DNA from: Takakia lepidozioides | Lineage: Eukaryota; Streptophyta; Takakiopsida; Takakiales; Takakiaceae | Assembly: GCA_030704615.1 (NCBI GenBank) | Contig: CM060733.1 | Coordinates: forward strand, 43,524,001-43,588,000 | DNA: 64,000 bases | Direction: 5' to 3' | In this document: in pieces, positions 1 through 10,306 of the stretch | How positions within the stretch are numbered: the first letter of the stretch is position 1 | Layout of the letters: each line of letters starts with the position of its first letter | Program-made: the position numbers and the translations under genes | The notes under the pieces: generated by a model | What the model saw: the letters and a program-made list of their open reading frames with translations, nothing else | Database searches by the model: none | What the model was told of the DNA's origin: nothing

Positions 1-215
1 CCGAGGGAACCTCTCCCACTTGGTCTTTGGGCTATCATTCTCTGTCTTATGCAAGAACTCTCGGGCCGCACCTCCTCAGGCTCCGGGACACGACCTTAGT
101 GGGGCCTTTCCAATGATTCTAATTTTCACATGTCTTAGGCTAACCTTCCTCTACACCCACATGCTAAAGGGAAGAACATGAATAGTGCACCAAAAATCAA
201 GGTGAGGGAAAATAC

Positions 216-1012
216 CACTGTTGGACTGGTATGTCTATTTTTTAATACCAGACTGATCCAGGTATCAAGGGTCCCACCCTTTTTTCATACCAGGCTGGTA
301 TAAGTATTTATACAGACATGAGCAACCTGGGTATGAATAGGGTATGAATTTTTATATTTTGGGCTGTATATGAGTATGGTACTGGTATCTTTTTCTTTTT
401 TTTGATACTGGGGGTATATGAGCACTGGTATGGTATTTCATCCACATTAATATCATCCATATCCATTTTTTATTTTTATTTTTATTTGTTAAAGCTGAAG
501 TGCGCACCTCAGCATCAAGAGGGTCCTCGTCTCCAAAGGGAAGTGCTCAGATCAGGCAAAGGTTAGAAGAAGCCGACCCCAGAAGAAGAAAAACACCTGC
601 CAAGATTGCATACACATAGCACGTATGTCCCTAAGAGCCTTCATGAAGGCAGATTGTTTGCTGCAAGGCCAAAGACTAGAATATTGTTGCAATCCGCAGC
701 CACTACTTTGCTCATTGAAGGAGCCGCACCCTACTGCAGCATAGGCACAAAAATCTAACGCCATCGCCATATTGATACCCAGCTCTGTCCACCATAAAGT
801 TGTGCAATACTGGTATCGTGACCACGCTGCACTTGCACATACCCAGACTGGTAAGGTATGTGTGGGGGGGAATCCTAAAGACATACTCCCCCCAGTACGT
901 GTATGACATGGGTACACTGGTTCGTTCATACCCGACTGGTATGTTCTTCAATATATATATTCATACATGTATTCTATACCTAGGTCCAACCAGGTATATC
1001 AGTCCAACACTG
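216..1012. mobile_element. Non-autonomous hAT-like DNA transposon
   Basis: The left end CACTGTTGGACTGGTAT matches the reverse complement of the right end (CAGTGTTGGACTGATAT) at 15 of 17 positions. The element is flanked by a perfect 8-bp direct repeat GAAAATAC at 208-215 and 1013-1020. An 8-bp target duplication with ends beginning CA.TG is typical of the hAT superfamily. The 797-bp body has no transposase ORF. CTGGTAT or its complement ATACCAG recurs many times near both ends (for example about 225, 245, 285, 380, 425, 810, 940), resembling subterminal transposase-binding motifs. It would depend on an hAT transposase encoded elsewhere. Confidence 0.82.
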
Positions 1013-1035
1013 GAAAATACAACCTTAAGGCGCTT

Positions 1036-1105
1036 AAGAGCACCATCTTTTTAGCTTGGGTGGCTGCCCGTATTGGGCAGCCCCTTACTCTTAGCTAATG
1101 CTCTT
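1036..1105. repeat. Imperfect inverted repeat (hairpin)
   Basis: The outer arms start AAGAGC and end GCTCTT. The inner arms GGCTGCCC and GGGCAGCC are perfect and separated by a short loop. It may be a miniature foldback element, but I see no clear target duplication. Confidence 0.4.
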
Positions 1106-2210
1106 TCTAGTTGATTTAGTGAATCCCCATGGTTCTAGGACCCTATGGGGTGTTAGTCCACTTAGCCTCCAAGCTTAAAACATGAAAAAATTGGCGATAG
1201 CTTCGCCGTAATATGGAAATCTTTCTTTATAAACTGTAAATGGCTCCAAGGCCTACAAGGTATGGGGCTAGAAGCCAACTCTAGCTCCCACAAAATAATG
1301 CTCTCAGTACTAGCAAACTCGAGCTCTACTTGCTAGGACCTAAGCTCCTCAAGCAACTATGGTGCTAGATTCCAACTCTAGGGGGGATGCTAAATTCTAC
1401 GAGCCCAGCCCAAGAGCCCAAGAGCATTTGAGCCCAAGAGCCTGACGTGAGCCCAGTCCACGTGGCATGAAAATTGGGGGAGATGCAGGGTGTATTTCCG
1501 CGGAAGATGACACATTACCGCAGAAACACGTCTTTATCCACATTAACCCTGAAACCCCAAGCTCGAACCCCAACCCTTAACAACCTTATCACCCTACCTC
1601 AACCCCGACAGTCAACCTTCACCATCTAGCGCCTGTGCATGGTACTGCGCACCGACCTCATCCATGGACCATCCATCCATCCATCCATCATCCATCCAAT
1701 AAATATCCATCCAGCATCTCTCCATCATCCATCATCCAACAACCATCATGGCTGGAACATTCAACTTGAAAAGCACAATAATACTAACCGTGAATTCATT
1801 TCACAATGTTTTGCATGCTCATGTGTGGTCTGATCCCCAACAAATTCACAATTCAAAGTCTGCAGCTAATGTGTTCCCTTCTATTTTCTTGCACTTCCTT
1901 GTCCCTCTTGAACCATGCTGGAATGATCCCCCTACATCCCCAGCATCTACATGACAAAAGTGTTTTTGTTGTGCTGCTATGATTCAGGTATGGATGATCC
2001 ATACCTTGTAAGCATGGTAGTAAACGCCTGCAAGAGACAAAATGAAGAATGTATGTGGTGTGAAAGAAAGGGGCAAAACATTCCCCACGACATTCACTTC
2101 AAGTCACCAGAGTACCATTCCGTCCCATCCATGCCGCAGCGGAAGGGAAGACATGGGTAGGACACATATCCGTCACAGATAATCGACTGCCTTGCATGTG
2201 ATCACGCATG
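1106..2210. other. Stretch without a recognisable gene
   Basis: Only short unsupported ORFs are present. The interval holds a low-complexity stretch rich in GAGCCCA/CCAAGAG (about 1395-1460) and a CATC/ATCC microsatellite (about 1660-1740). A GGGGGAGATGC purine run near 1480 resembles a retrotransposon polypurine tract, but no LTR can be recognised beside it. The rest looks like degraded non-coding sequence. Confidence 0.5.
1660..1740. repeat. (CCAT)n-type microsatellite
   Basis: Imperfect tandem repetition of CCAT/ATCC, interrupted by short CAT and CAGCATCT variants. Confidence 0.85.
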
Positions 2211-2647
2211 TGTCGAGCGGCTTTTACTCACCCATCCCTTAGCTATCCGAGGTGGAAACTCCAAGATAGAAAAATTAGAAATCTCTAAGTACTCGGCCCG
2301 CTCAAAACAATCAGTCATGACCTACAACTAGTGTATCATGGGGGTGCTTCCTATTTGTATTCCTTCTTGCATTCATGTTAGCAAATTACCTTACCGTCTA
2401 TGATTAAGTATCAGATTGCTTCTGCAATCCATGTTCCATCTACCCAAGCATTCATTCCACAGCTTCATTCAAGTCTCTCTACACAGTGTGAGTATGAAGT
2501 ATGAAATATGTATCAAATTAATATCTATCAAGTATCAGGCTGATGCCATGGTGTCTCTAATCTGCTCTACAGTACATCTCTACAGCTTGCATGTATCAAG
2601 CTTCATCACATCGTATCTCTATCCCTGTGCTCCATGAACGTGCTCTC
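2211..2647 (-). repeat. Partial inverted LTR of the 2648 gypsy family
   Basis: Read on the minus strand, this segment matches the 3' half of the LTR at 2648-3549, ending in the same ...GCCGCTCGACA terminus (GCGCGACA in the other copies). It is clearly more diverged than the other LTR copies. It stops exactly where the forward LTR starts with TGTTAGAGG. The most economical reading is an old LTR into which the younger forward element inserted, or a rearranged remnant. Confidence 0.8.
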
Positions 2648-3549
2648 TGTTAGAGGACTGTCGGGGACTTAGACACTTATACGGGATCTGTAGGGTACCC
2701 TTAATTTTTGCACAGACTGAGACCAACAGGAGCCTTAGGGGTGACAGCAGCGCACTGTAGAAGGGGGTTACACAGCCCGTCACAGTCGTCACAGCCGACA
2801 CAGCCAACACAGCCAACACAGCCCGTCATAGTCGTCACAGCCGACACAGCCGACACAGCCCGGCACAGCCAGTCACAGCCCGTCACAGTTTCACACAGCC
2901 AGTCACAGCTTGACACAGCTGTCACGATCATAGGGAACGAAGAGTAAGACAGGGAACGACTGTGGGGAACAACACCTGCGAAGGGAACATGTTAGTTCAC
3001 AGACGACGGTTAGTGAGGGAAACGGTTAGAACCACGGATAGGAAGATAAAGGGAGAAATGGGGAATGGAGGGATATCATTCGGAGGAGGACTTCTTGGTC
3101 ATGGAGGAGAGGGGATCGGGCAGAGATGAAGAACGGAAGTGAAGATAGAGAGATGATGAGTAGATGCTTGATATATGCAAGGCTGTAATGATATTGTAGA
3201 GCAGATTAGAGACACAATGGCTTCGGCCTGATACCTGATAAATCATAATCGGATACTTTTACGATACAATCACACTGTGTAGAGAGATCTGAGTGAAGCT
3301 GTGAAATGAATGGATGAGTTGATGGAATCCAATAGATTGATAAAGCAAACTGATACTTAATTATCAATGGTAAGATAGCTAACATGAATACCAAAAGGGA
3401 AACAAATAGGAAACACCCCCATGATACACTAGCTGTAGGTCATGACTGATTGTTCTGCGCGGGCTGAGTACTTAGAGATTTCCAACTCTTCTATCTTGGA
3501 GTTTCCGCCTCGAATAGCGAAGGGATGGGTGAGTAAAAGCCGCGCGACA
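2648..3549 (+). repeat. 5' LTR of gypsy element 1 (902 bp)
   Basis: The sequence begins TGTTAGAGGACTG and ends GCCGCGCGACA, giving the usual TG...CA ends, and a primer-binding site follows directly. A near-copy lies at 62929-63832, and an inverted, longer version at 13643-14680. A tandem run of 9-11-bp units built on GTCACAGCC/ACACAGCC occupies about 2770-2925 and accounts for much of the length difference among copies. The transcription start cannot be located from sequence alone. Confidence 0.92.
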
Positions 3550-4137
3550 TTTGGCGACCATACTGGGGACCTGAGACATGAACAACCAGATGTGACAGGC
3601 ATCTGGTGGGATCATGGTGGTTGGACCATTAAAGAATTTGAAGTGAATCAAATTCCCTGTGGAACGAAGGAAGAAAGATTGTCCAAACAATTCTTTCAAA
3701 GGTTCTTGGAATTGCCAGACGGTTGTAAAGAAAATATTCTTAAGCGAGTGCATGATGCTGATCCAGAATGGGGTCTGGAGAAAGGAGTGATAAAGATTTA
3801 TCAGGTAGCCTGTAGAGGAAGAGCACGTTGGTTACCAACATTGGTTTATGTGATAGCATTGCTATCCATTAAACGAGTAGAGTTTGAAGGCTGGGAAGAA
3901 AGAAAGGTGAATGTTTATACTCATATGCATGAAGAGCTTGTACTGGTAAAGAATTGGATTCCAAAGGATATTTTGTGGATCAAACTCACACCAAGAACAG
4001 CTTTTCAGACTTGTTTGCCATATGGTTATATGGTAACGGAGACTTCAAGTATAGCCAAGGGTGCATTGAAGCTTGAAAGAAACCCAGGCATATACGAGAG
4101 ATATTACAGAAGAGAGTTTTGGTTATTGCCACATTAA
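3442..4137 (+). CDS. Pre-gag ORF of gypsy element 1, function unknown
   Basis: An open frame of 231 codons starts inside the 3' part of the LTR, runs through the primer-binding site and ends 21 bp before the gag ATG. The part after the LTR is rich in Trp, Lys and Glu and looks like real protein (for example WWDHGGWTIKEFEVNQIPCG). No known domain is recognised. There is no in-frame ATG between the LTR end and about residue 163, so the true start is uncertain. It may be the LTR ATG at 3442, a spliced leader, or no translation. The same internal sequence reappears at 63833-64000 with three differences, but there a 2-bp deletion in the LTR breaks the upstream frame. An extra ORF upstream of gag is known from Ogre elements, which fits the rest of this element. 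Confidence 0.55.
   Translation: MTDCSARAEYLEISNSSILEFPPRIAKGWVSKSRATFGDHTGDLRHEQPDVTGIWWDHGGWTIKEFEVNQIPCGTKEERLSKQFFQRFLELPDGCKENILKRVHDADPEWGLEKGVIKIYQVACRGRARWLPTLVYVIALLSIKRVEFEGWEERKVNVYTHMHEELVLVKNWIPKDILWIKLTPRTAFQTCLPYGYMVTETSSIAKGALKLERNPGIYERYYRREFWLLPH
3552..3569 (+). promoter_or_regulatory. Primer-binding site
   Basis: TGGCGACCATACTGGGGA lies two bases inside the LTR end and is repeated at 63835-63852 behind the other 5' LTR. The TGGCGAC...TGGGGA pattern resembles primer-binding sites of plant Tat/Ogre-type elements, which often use tRNA-Arg. The tRNA assignment is from general knowledge and not checked. Confidence 0.75.
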
Positions 4138-4158
4138 AAGAAATGAAAGACATGGGAC

Positions 4159-7100
4159 ATGAGTGATGAAAGAGAAGCTAGACGACAGAGATATTCAGCA
4201 AAAAGAGAAAGCTATCTGAAAGCTAATTATCCATATCTTTGGGAGAGAGGAATAGACATAGGGGAATCATCTGGACCTCTCACACCATTAAGATCAAAGA
4301 GTGCATCACCTATACCGGAAGAACTAGAGTTGGATGCCACTCCTTCTGTTTCTTTGCAAGAAAGATTAAGGGAATTGGTACAGGAAGAAGATCAATCACG
4401 AGGTGAAAGATCTGAGGTACATCCTTGGATAAAAGACTTGACAGAAATCTTTGATAAGAGTTGGCATGGAACACCAAAAGCAGGAACTCCAGTTTCTGAA
4501 GCAGAAGGTGAAGAAGGAGAAGAGGATGTGGCAGAGCCAACGGAGAGTTCAGACTCTCCAACACCATTACAGTTGAGTTACATGAGTGAAGAAGAAACCC
4601 AAGGGCAGAACTTGGAGGATGAAAACAGAGAGAAGAAATTAGAAGAGGAAGAATATGAAGAAGTAGACCCAACAGCTGAGGTTGAGACTACAACCAGGAC
4701 ATCCCAACCCGTTGGACCTGGATCAAGTGGAGCACTTGGATCACAGGCCAACGAAGGTGTCGGCTCAGGGGGATCAGGCGGGCTGCCTGGATCTGGCTCT
4801 GGGGGGACAGGGAGTGTGGGAAGTAGTGCAACTGAAGCTGGGAATACTGTGAATATCGTGGGGCCAGAAGCAGGGAGTGCTCAAGGGCCACCACTTGGTG
4901 GAAGATCCACCACAAAAACAACAGGTCCAGAAGGACCAGCACCAGCAAGGGTGCCAGCACCTGTCAGTGGGCAGAAGGTAGGGCCACAGATGGCGTTACA
5001 ACCAACACGGGCAAAACCACCCTTTCCAATATATTCAGGAAAAGGGGATCCCGATGTACACATTAGCCAATTTGAGCACATGTGTATAGTGAACAATGAG
5101 AATGGCGATGATGCCAAGATGAGACTGTTTCCTTGTTCACTTATCAAGAAAGCAAGTGAATGGTATGCAAGATTCCCTGATAATCATTTCCTAACCTGGA
5201 ATGGCTTGAATACAGCATTTCGAAATAGGTTCAGGACAAGTAAAACTGAGGATGAAGTGTATGGAAGTTTACAACAGCTGAAGCAGAAGAAGCATGAAAC
5301 TGTTGAAGAGTATATGGAGAAGATGGAATTGATGATGAAAAAGCTGGCTGCAGTACCAGCGCCCGGTTTACAGAAGACTTGGTTTGTGAGTGGACTAAGA
5401 CCAGAGTTGCAAAAGAAAGTGGATATGTTACCCCATAATACAGTGGAGGAGGCATTTGAAACTGCGAACAGAATTGAGCAATTGGGAATGCTCAGGAGAG
5501 AGAAAAAAGAAGATGAGGACTCTGAGGATGAGTCAGATGAAGAAGAAGAGCAAGAACTAAAAAGAAAGAGTAAGAGAAAGGAGAAGTTGAAGAGGGATAA
5601 CTATGAAAAAAAATTGGAAGAAATCTTGAAGAAGTATGCCACAGAGGCTGCAACACATTGGAGGAAGGGTGTATGGTGTGCAAAGTGCCAGAATGAAGGC
5701 CATACCACCACAGAATGCCACATGAAGGAGAAACACTGTACTATCTGTAAAATGGATAACCATTCTACTGAGAATTGTTACTACAACAGAAGGACAGCTG
5801 CAAGAGAACCTAGGCAAGTAAGGGTGCATCAGGTGCAGCCCCAGCCAAGAAGAAACAATGATCAGGACCACTATGGTAGGTCTGGTGGTTATAACAATGG
5901 CATGGAAGGGAGAGGTAATTCAAGAGGGAATTACCAAGGAAATTCCAGAGGCAACTATCAGGGTAATCCAAGGGGGAATTACCAGCCCGGGAATCAGGAT
6001 TATAGAAATAATCCAAGAACAGACCAAGGGCGAGGACCCAATGGTGAAGAGCTATGTTACTATTGTAATCAGCCAGGACATCGCAAGGCAGCCTGTTCAT
6101 TCTGGATAAGACACCAGAATGAGATGAGAGCTCCTGTGAATGAGGGCCCAGTGGTGGCAGCTCACATGGTTAGGCCATGTGTTGTACCAGAAGTAAGTAC
6201 AATGATAGTAACAAGAAGTAAAGCCAAACTAATACCTCCAGTAGAAGAGGAAGAAGATGAGAATGGAAGTGGCAATGATATGCCTGAAGATGAAGAGACT
6301 TGGAAAGATGAGAAGGAACTGCACAAGGAAGTGGCAGATACTATAAGGGAAATGCAAAAGAGTACTGATATTCCTGTGGCAGATTCCTCTGATTCGGATG
6401 GAGAAAAAGAAGGGAGTGAGGAAGAAAGGAAAAAAGAAGATGCAGACATGCAAAGTAATGAAGAGACTTTGGCTGAAGTAATATGCCAGACCAAAGCAGA
6501 AATTACCATTGGACAGCTATTAGCTGTGGCACCTTATTGTAGGCACAGGCTGTATCAAGCAATCAATCGAATTGCCCAAGAGACAGGAAACACAGACCTG
6601 AACAGCAAGGTGACCAGTTATAATGTGAAGCCGGAAGGGCGAGAAACAGTCATGGACTTTGATGATTCTATGCCAGTAATCCAATTGAGAATTGGAAGCA
6701 CAGAACTAACTGATGTACTGATAGATGGTGGTTCTGGAGTAAATATCATGACAGACCAATTAAGGAAGAAGCTTGGTCTAAGTAACATGAAACCAGCCCC
6801 ATTTACAGTAACAATGGCAGATCAAAGAAGTGTACAGCCATTGGGATTAATAAGAGGAGTTAAGATACAGATACAGAAAATGATCTTTATGATCACAGTA
6901 ACTGTATTAAAAATGGATGAAGTCATGGAGGCTTACTCCTTATTATTGGGACGTCCGTGGCTGAAACAGGCCAGGGTATTCCATGACTGGAATTCTCAGT
7001 TACTAACCGTGCATAATGGGATACACGAGATACAAATTACCACAAAGAAATCTAGTAGATTACCTGCTACAAGAAGACCTCGAGGAGTCAGAGAGTATGA

Positions 7101-7194
7101 CTGGAAGGAGGACTGGATGAGGAGCAGGAAGCTACCCTATTTGCTGCACACCCAGAGTGGGAGCAGGTTGCAGAGATGCGGCTGGAAAGCCTAA
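4159..7194 (+). CDS. Gag-protease polyprotein, Ty3/gypsy
   Basis: A 1011-residue intact frame encodes the structural protein that would form the virus-like particle, with a protease at its C-terminus. Residues 1-285 are acidic and Gly/Ser/Pro-rich. Residues about 288-440 match the retrotransposon Gag core (PFPIYSGKGDP, then the W..F...F...F pattern). Two CCHC zinc knuckles lie at about 506-519 and 527-540 and a third at about 633-646, all C-x2-C-x4-H-x4-C. An aspartic protease follows: catalytic IDGGSGVN near 855 (D-G-G-S replaces the usual D-T-G/S-A/G) and LLGRPWL near 928. The ATG at 4159 is the first in frame after the pre-gag ORF. The stop at 7194 overlaps the pol frame, which is -1 relative to gag and open from about 7100, so pol is probably reached by -1 frameshifting. 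I see no classical heptamer slip site. Confidence 0.93.
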   Translation: MSDEREARRQRYSAKRESYLKANYPYLWERGIDIGESSGPLTPLRSKSASPIPEELELDATPSVSLQERLRELVQEEDQSRGERSEVHPWIKDLTEIFDKSWHGTPKAGTPVSEAEGEEGEEDVAEPTESSDSPTPLQLSYMSEEETQGQNLEDENREKKLEEEEYEEVDPTAEVETTTRTSQPVGPGSSGALGSQANEGVGSGGSGGLPGSGSGGTGSVGSSATEAGNTVNIVGPEAGSAQGPPLGGRSTTKTTGPEGPAPARVPAPVSGQKVGPQMALQPTRAKPPFPIYSGKGDPDVHISQFEHMCIVNNENGDDAKMRLFPCSLIKKASEWYARFPDNHFLTWNGLNTAFRNRFRTSKTEDEVYGSLQQLKQKKHETVEEYMEKMELMMKKLAAVPAPGLQKTWFVSGLRPELQKKVDMLPHNTVEEAFETANRIEQLGMLRREKKEDEDSEDESDEEEEQELKRKSKRKEKLKRDNYEKKLEEILKKYATEAATHWRKGVWCAKCQNEGHTTTECHMKEKHCTICKMDNHSTENCYYNRRTAAREPRQVRVHQVQPQPRRNNDQDHYGRSGGYNNGMEGRGNSRGNYQGNSRGNYQGNPRGNYQPGNQDYRNNPRTDQGRGPNGEELCYYCNQPGHRKAACSFWIRHQNEMRAPVNEGPVVAAHMVRPCVVPEVSTMIVTRSKAKLIPPVEEEEDENGSGNDMPEDEETWKDEKELHKEVADTIREMQKSTDIPVADSSDSDGEKEGSEEERKKEDADMQSNEETLAEVICQTKAEITIGQLLAVAPYCRHRLYQAINRIAQETGNTDLNSKVTSYNVKPEGRETVMDFDDSMPVIQLRIGSTELTDVLIDGGSGVNIMTDQLRKKLGLSNMKPAPFTVTMADQRSVQPLGLIRGVKIQIQKMIFMITVTVLKMDEVMEAYSLLLGRPWLKQARVFHDWNSQLLTVHNGIHEIQITTKKSSRLPATRRPRGVREYDWKEDWMRSRKLPYLLHTQSGSRLQRCGWKA

Positions 7195-9941
7195 GTTGTT
7201 TGAGAGGTATCTGCTGTGGTGTAGTGACAGCAACACCAACTGAAGAGGAAACCAGCATTTACCCATCACATTTCTATGAAGAAAGAGAAGGAGAAATAGA
7301 AATCCTAGAAGAACCAGCCACTGTGAGCTTACAGGATGAAGTGGTGACTGGTTGGACAATCACAGCTGATGAGCAGGTGAGGGAAGTAAATGTGGGAACT
7401 AAAGAGGAACCGAGGATGGTGAAAGTAGGAGCTGATTTGGAGCCGGAATTCTTCGAAGAAGCTAAAAGCTTGTTCATCAAATACAGAGATGTATTTGCTT
7501 GGAGCTATGAGGATCTAAAAGGGATACCACCTGAAGTCTGTCAGCATAAGATTGAACTGGAACCAGGGTCAGTACCAATCAAGCAGGCGAGGTATAGAAT
7601 GAATCCCAACTACGCACAGAAGGTTGGAGAAGAGATAAAGAAGTTGGCTGAGGCTAAGTTTATATACCCAATAGAGTATACAACTTGGTTGTCACCCATT
7701 GTTATAGTTCCCAAGAAGAATGGCAAACTAAGAGTATGTGTGAACTATAAGAAGCTGAATGCTTGTACGAAGAAAGATCCTTTCCCTTTGCCATTCACAG
7801 AAGCAGTATTAGACACTGTGGCAGGCCATGAGATGTACTCATTCATGGATGGCTTCAGTGGTTATAATCAAGTGCAAGTGGCAGAAGAAGACCAAGGGAA
7901 AACAGCTTTCATCACAGACTGGGGGGCTTATGCATACAAAGTCATGCCCTTTGGACTTTGTAATGCACCAGCGACCTTTCAGAGAGTGATAAGTGAATCT
8001 TTTCATGAGTATCTGGATGATTTCATGCAGGTATTCTTGGATGATTTCAGTGTGTACAGCTCTAAGAATGAGCACTTGCATAAATTGGAGTTATGTTTGG
8101 CCAGATGCAGGATGAGAGGTCTGGGCCTGAATCCAGAGAAGTGTACTTTCTGTGTGAACTCAGGGGTGCTTCTGGGACACATTGTGTGTAAGAAGGGACT
8201 CCTTGTGGATCCCAGAAAGACAGAGTCCATTAAAGCCTCTCCACCACCAGTGAATGTTAAAAGTCTACGGAGATTCCTTGGGCAAACCAGTTATTACAGG
8301 AGATTTGTCAAAAGGTATGCACAAATAGCAGCACCATTGAGCAAACTACTGAAGAAAGATGCAGTGTTTGCCTGGACAGCTGAATGTCAACAGGCATTTG
8401 AGGAACTTACACTGTCAGTAACAACTACACCTGTGCTGATTAACCCTCACTGGCATGTAGTATTCCATGTTCACTGCGATGCATCAGGAGAAGCGTTGGG
8501 AGCGGTGTTAGCCCAGAATGTTACAGGGAATATAGATTCACCTGTGTACTATGCTAGCCGGTTGATGAACAGTGCTGAGAGGAACTATAGCACAACGGAA
8601 AGAGAAGCATTGGCAATGATCTATGCAGTGAAGAAATTCAGGCATTACCTGTTGGGCAAGAAGTTTATGTTCTATGTGGATCACCAGGCTCTGATATACC
8701 TGGTAAACAAACCTCTGATAAGCGGAAGAATAGCAAGATGGTTGATAATCTTGCACGAGTTTGAGTTCGAGGTTGTTTACAAGCCTGGGAGACTGCATCT
8801 TGTGGCGGATCATTTGTCACGATTGTCAACAGGAGAACCAGCCACAGGAATAGATGATCAATTACCAGATGCGAGTCTCTTTGCAGTGGAGGTGCAGGGA
8901 AGTGCAGATGACTGGTTAGATTGGCAGTGGCCAATCAGATACTACCTTGCTCATGGTCAGTGCCCACCTAGTTATGGTAAGGAGCAGAGGAAGAGAATCG
9001 CTATCAAAGCTTTACCTTATACTATGGTAGGAAGCAGAATGTATAAGTTAGGACCTGATGGAGTACTAAAACGATGCTTGTACCACCATGAAGTAAATAA
9101 AGTTTTGGCGGAAGTTCATAAAGGAGTGGCTGGAGGTCATTTTGGAGAAGAGACTACCAGTAGAAAGATACTACTCGCAGGATACTGGTGGCCTACTTTG
9201 TTCAAAGATGTACACGAGTATTGTCAGAAGTGTGATGAATGTCAGAGGCTAGGACCTTTGCAGAGATCTGGAAGGATGGCCTTGCATCCTACAATGCCTA
9301 CGGAACCATTTCAGAAATGGGGACTAGACTTTGTTGGACCAATTAACCCACCATCCAAGAATACACGAAACAGGTACATAATTACAGCCACTGATTATAC
9401 TACAAAGTGGGTGGAAGCTAAAGCTTTGAGGGACAACACAGCCAAGTCCACAGCAAGGTTCCTGTACGAGAACATACTTACACGATTTGGCTGTCCCTTA
9501 GAATTTATCAGTGATCAGGGAAGTCACTTCATGAATGAGACCATTGAGTTGTTGACTAAAGAGTTTATGATTGTGCATAGAAAGAGTACAACATATTACC
9601 CACAGGGTAATGGGCAGGCAGAGGCTACCAACAAAATACTATGTACTATCTTGGCTAAGATAGTCAATGCAAACAGAACGGATTGGGATACAAAGCTGCT
9701 GACAGCTTTGTGGTCATACAGGACTTCATATAAAGTCACCACTAAGTATACACCATTCCAATTAGTTTATGGTATGGAAGCCTTACTTCCAGTGGAATTC
9801 CTGTTACCTACCATGAGAACGGAGTGGGGAAAGAGAATGGAATTGCAAGACTCCATCAAGGTCAGGAAACATGAATTATACCATGTGGAAGAAGTACGTG
9901 CTGATGCAGCTGATAATATGACCAGAATTCAGATGAGATGA
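7176..9941 (+). CDS. Pol: reverse transcriptase, RNase H, integrase
   Basis: The 921-residue frame copies element RNA into DNA and inserts it. Reverse transcriptase covers about residues 140-330, with KKNGKLRVCVNY and a catalytic VFLDDFS (F-L-D-D instead of Y-x-D-D) near 286. RNase H follows at about 430-560 (HCDASGEALGAVL, TTEREALA, YVDHQAL). Integrase begins near 640 with an HHCC zinc module (GGHFG..., CQKCDEC) and has the D-D-E core: D in GLDFVGP near 718, D in ISDQG near 779, E in QAEATNK near 816. The FxDD centre, the ORFs on either side and the primer-binding site suggest the Athila/Tat/Ogre branch. The annotated stop is premature: a frame change near 9937 separates the integrase C-terminal module. 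Confidence 0.93.
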   Translation: MRLESLSCLRGICCGVVTATPTEEETSIYPSHFYEEREGEIEILEEPATVSLQDEVVTGWTITADEQVREVNVGTKEEPRMVKVGADLEPEFFEEAKSLFIKYRDVFAWSYEDLKGIPPEVCQHKIELEPGSVPIKQARYRMNPNYAQKVGEEIKKLAEAKFIYPIEYTTWLSPIVIVPKKNGKLRVCVNYKKLNACTKKDPFPLPFTEAVLDTVAGHEMYSFMDGFSGYNQVQVAEEDQGKTAFITDWGAYAYKVMPFGLCNAPATFQRVISESFHEYLDDFMQVFLDDFSVYSSKNEHLHKLELCLARCRMRGLGLNPEKCTFCVNSGVLLGHIVCKKGLLVDPRKTESIKASPPPVNVKSLRRFLGQTSYYRRFVKRYAQIAAPLSKLLKKDAVFAWTAECQQAFEELTLSVTTTPVLINPHWHVVFHVHCDASGEALGAVLAQNVTGNIDSPVYYASRLMNSAERNYSTTEREALAMIYAVKKFRHYLLGKKFMFYVDHQALIYLVNKPLISGRIARWLIILHEFEFEVVYKPGRLHLVADHLSRLSTGEPATGIDDQLPDASLFAVEVQGSADDWLDWQWPIRYYLAHGQCPPSYGKEQRKRIAIKALPYTMVGSRMYKLGPDGVLKRCLYHHEVNKVLAEVHKGVAGGHFGEETTSRKILLAGYWWPTLFKDVHEYCQKCDECQRLGPLQRSGRMALHPTMPTEPFQKWGLDFVGPINPPSKNTRNRYIITATDYTTKWVEAKALRDNTAKSTARFLYENILTRFGCPLEFISDQGSHFMNETIELLTKEFMIVHRKSTTYYPQGNGQAEATNKILCTILAKIVNANRTDWDTKLLTALWSYRTSYKVTTKYTPFQLVYGMEALLPVEFLLPTMRTEWGKRMELQDSIKVRKHELYHVEEVRADAADNMTRIQMR

Positions 9942-10155
9942 AGCGAAGGAACAGTTTGATGAAGGCAAGTTAAAGACTTTTAAGACGGGGGATTTGGTTC
10001 TATGGTTGCAGAAGAAAGGAAAGATTCAAGCTTCTAAGCTTAAATCACCATGGAAAGGACCTTATGTCATACAAAAGATGTATGATAACAACACCGCCAT
10101 GTTACAAACCATTAACAAAAAGAAATGCTGGGAAGAGTCAATGCCAATAAGTTGA
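9937..10155 (+). pseudogene. Integrase C-terminal GPY/F module, out of frame
   Basis: Directly at the pol stop, the frame shifted by one base continues with DEAKEQFDEGKLKTFKTGDL and then SPWKGPYVIQ. This is the standard basic/GPY/F tail of Ty3/gypsy integrases. The expected terminal VN.N.LK.Y motif appears in yet another frame near 10140-10160. At least one small indel at about 9930-9940, and probably a second near 10100-10125, therefore break pol. Confidence 0.82.
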
Positions 10156-10306
10156 AGGGGTACAGTGGTATCCATGACAAACCCTTGCAGCATGATTTGC
10201 ATGTTGAACCGCAAGAGCAGTCACGGGCTGCACCAGTGTTACGAACGGAGTATGGAGCACTTGTCGCTAGGCCCAGCATATATGACCAGGGGGGCAAAAC
10301 AAACGT

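Noticed and set aside
1470-1500. Polypurine tract GGGGGAGATGC marking another retrotransposon end
   Set aside because: No LTR start or matching second LTR could be identified beside it.
4310-6509. Minus-strand ORFs opposite gag-protease
   Set aside because: They are Leu/Ser-rich shadows of the Glu/Lys-rich gag frame and have no independent features.
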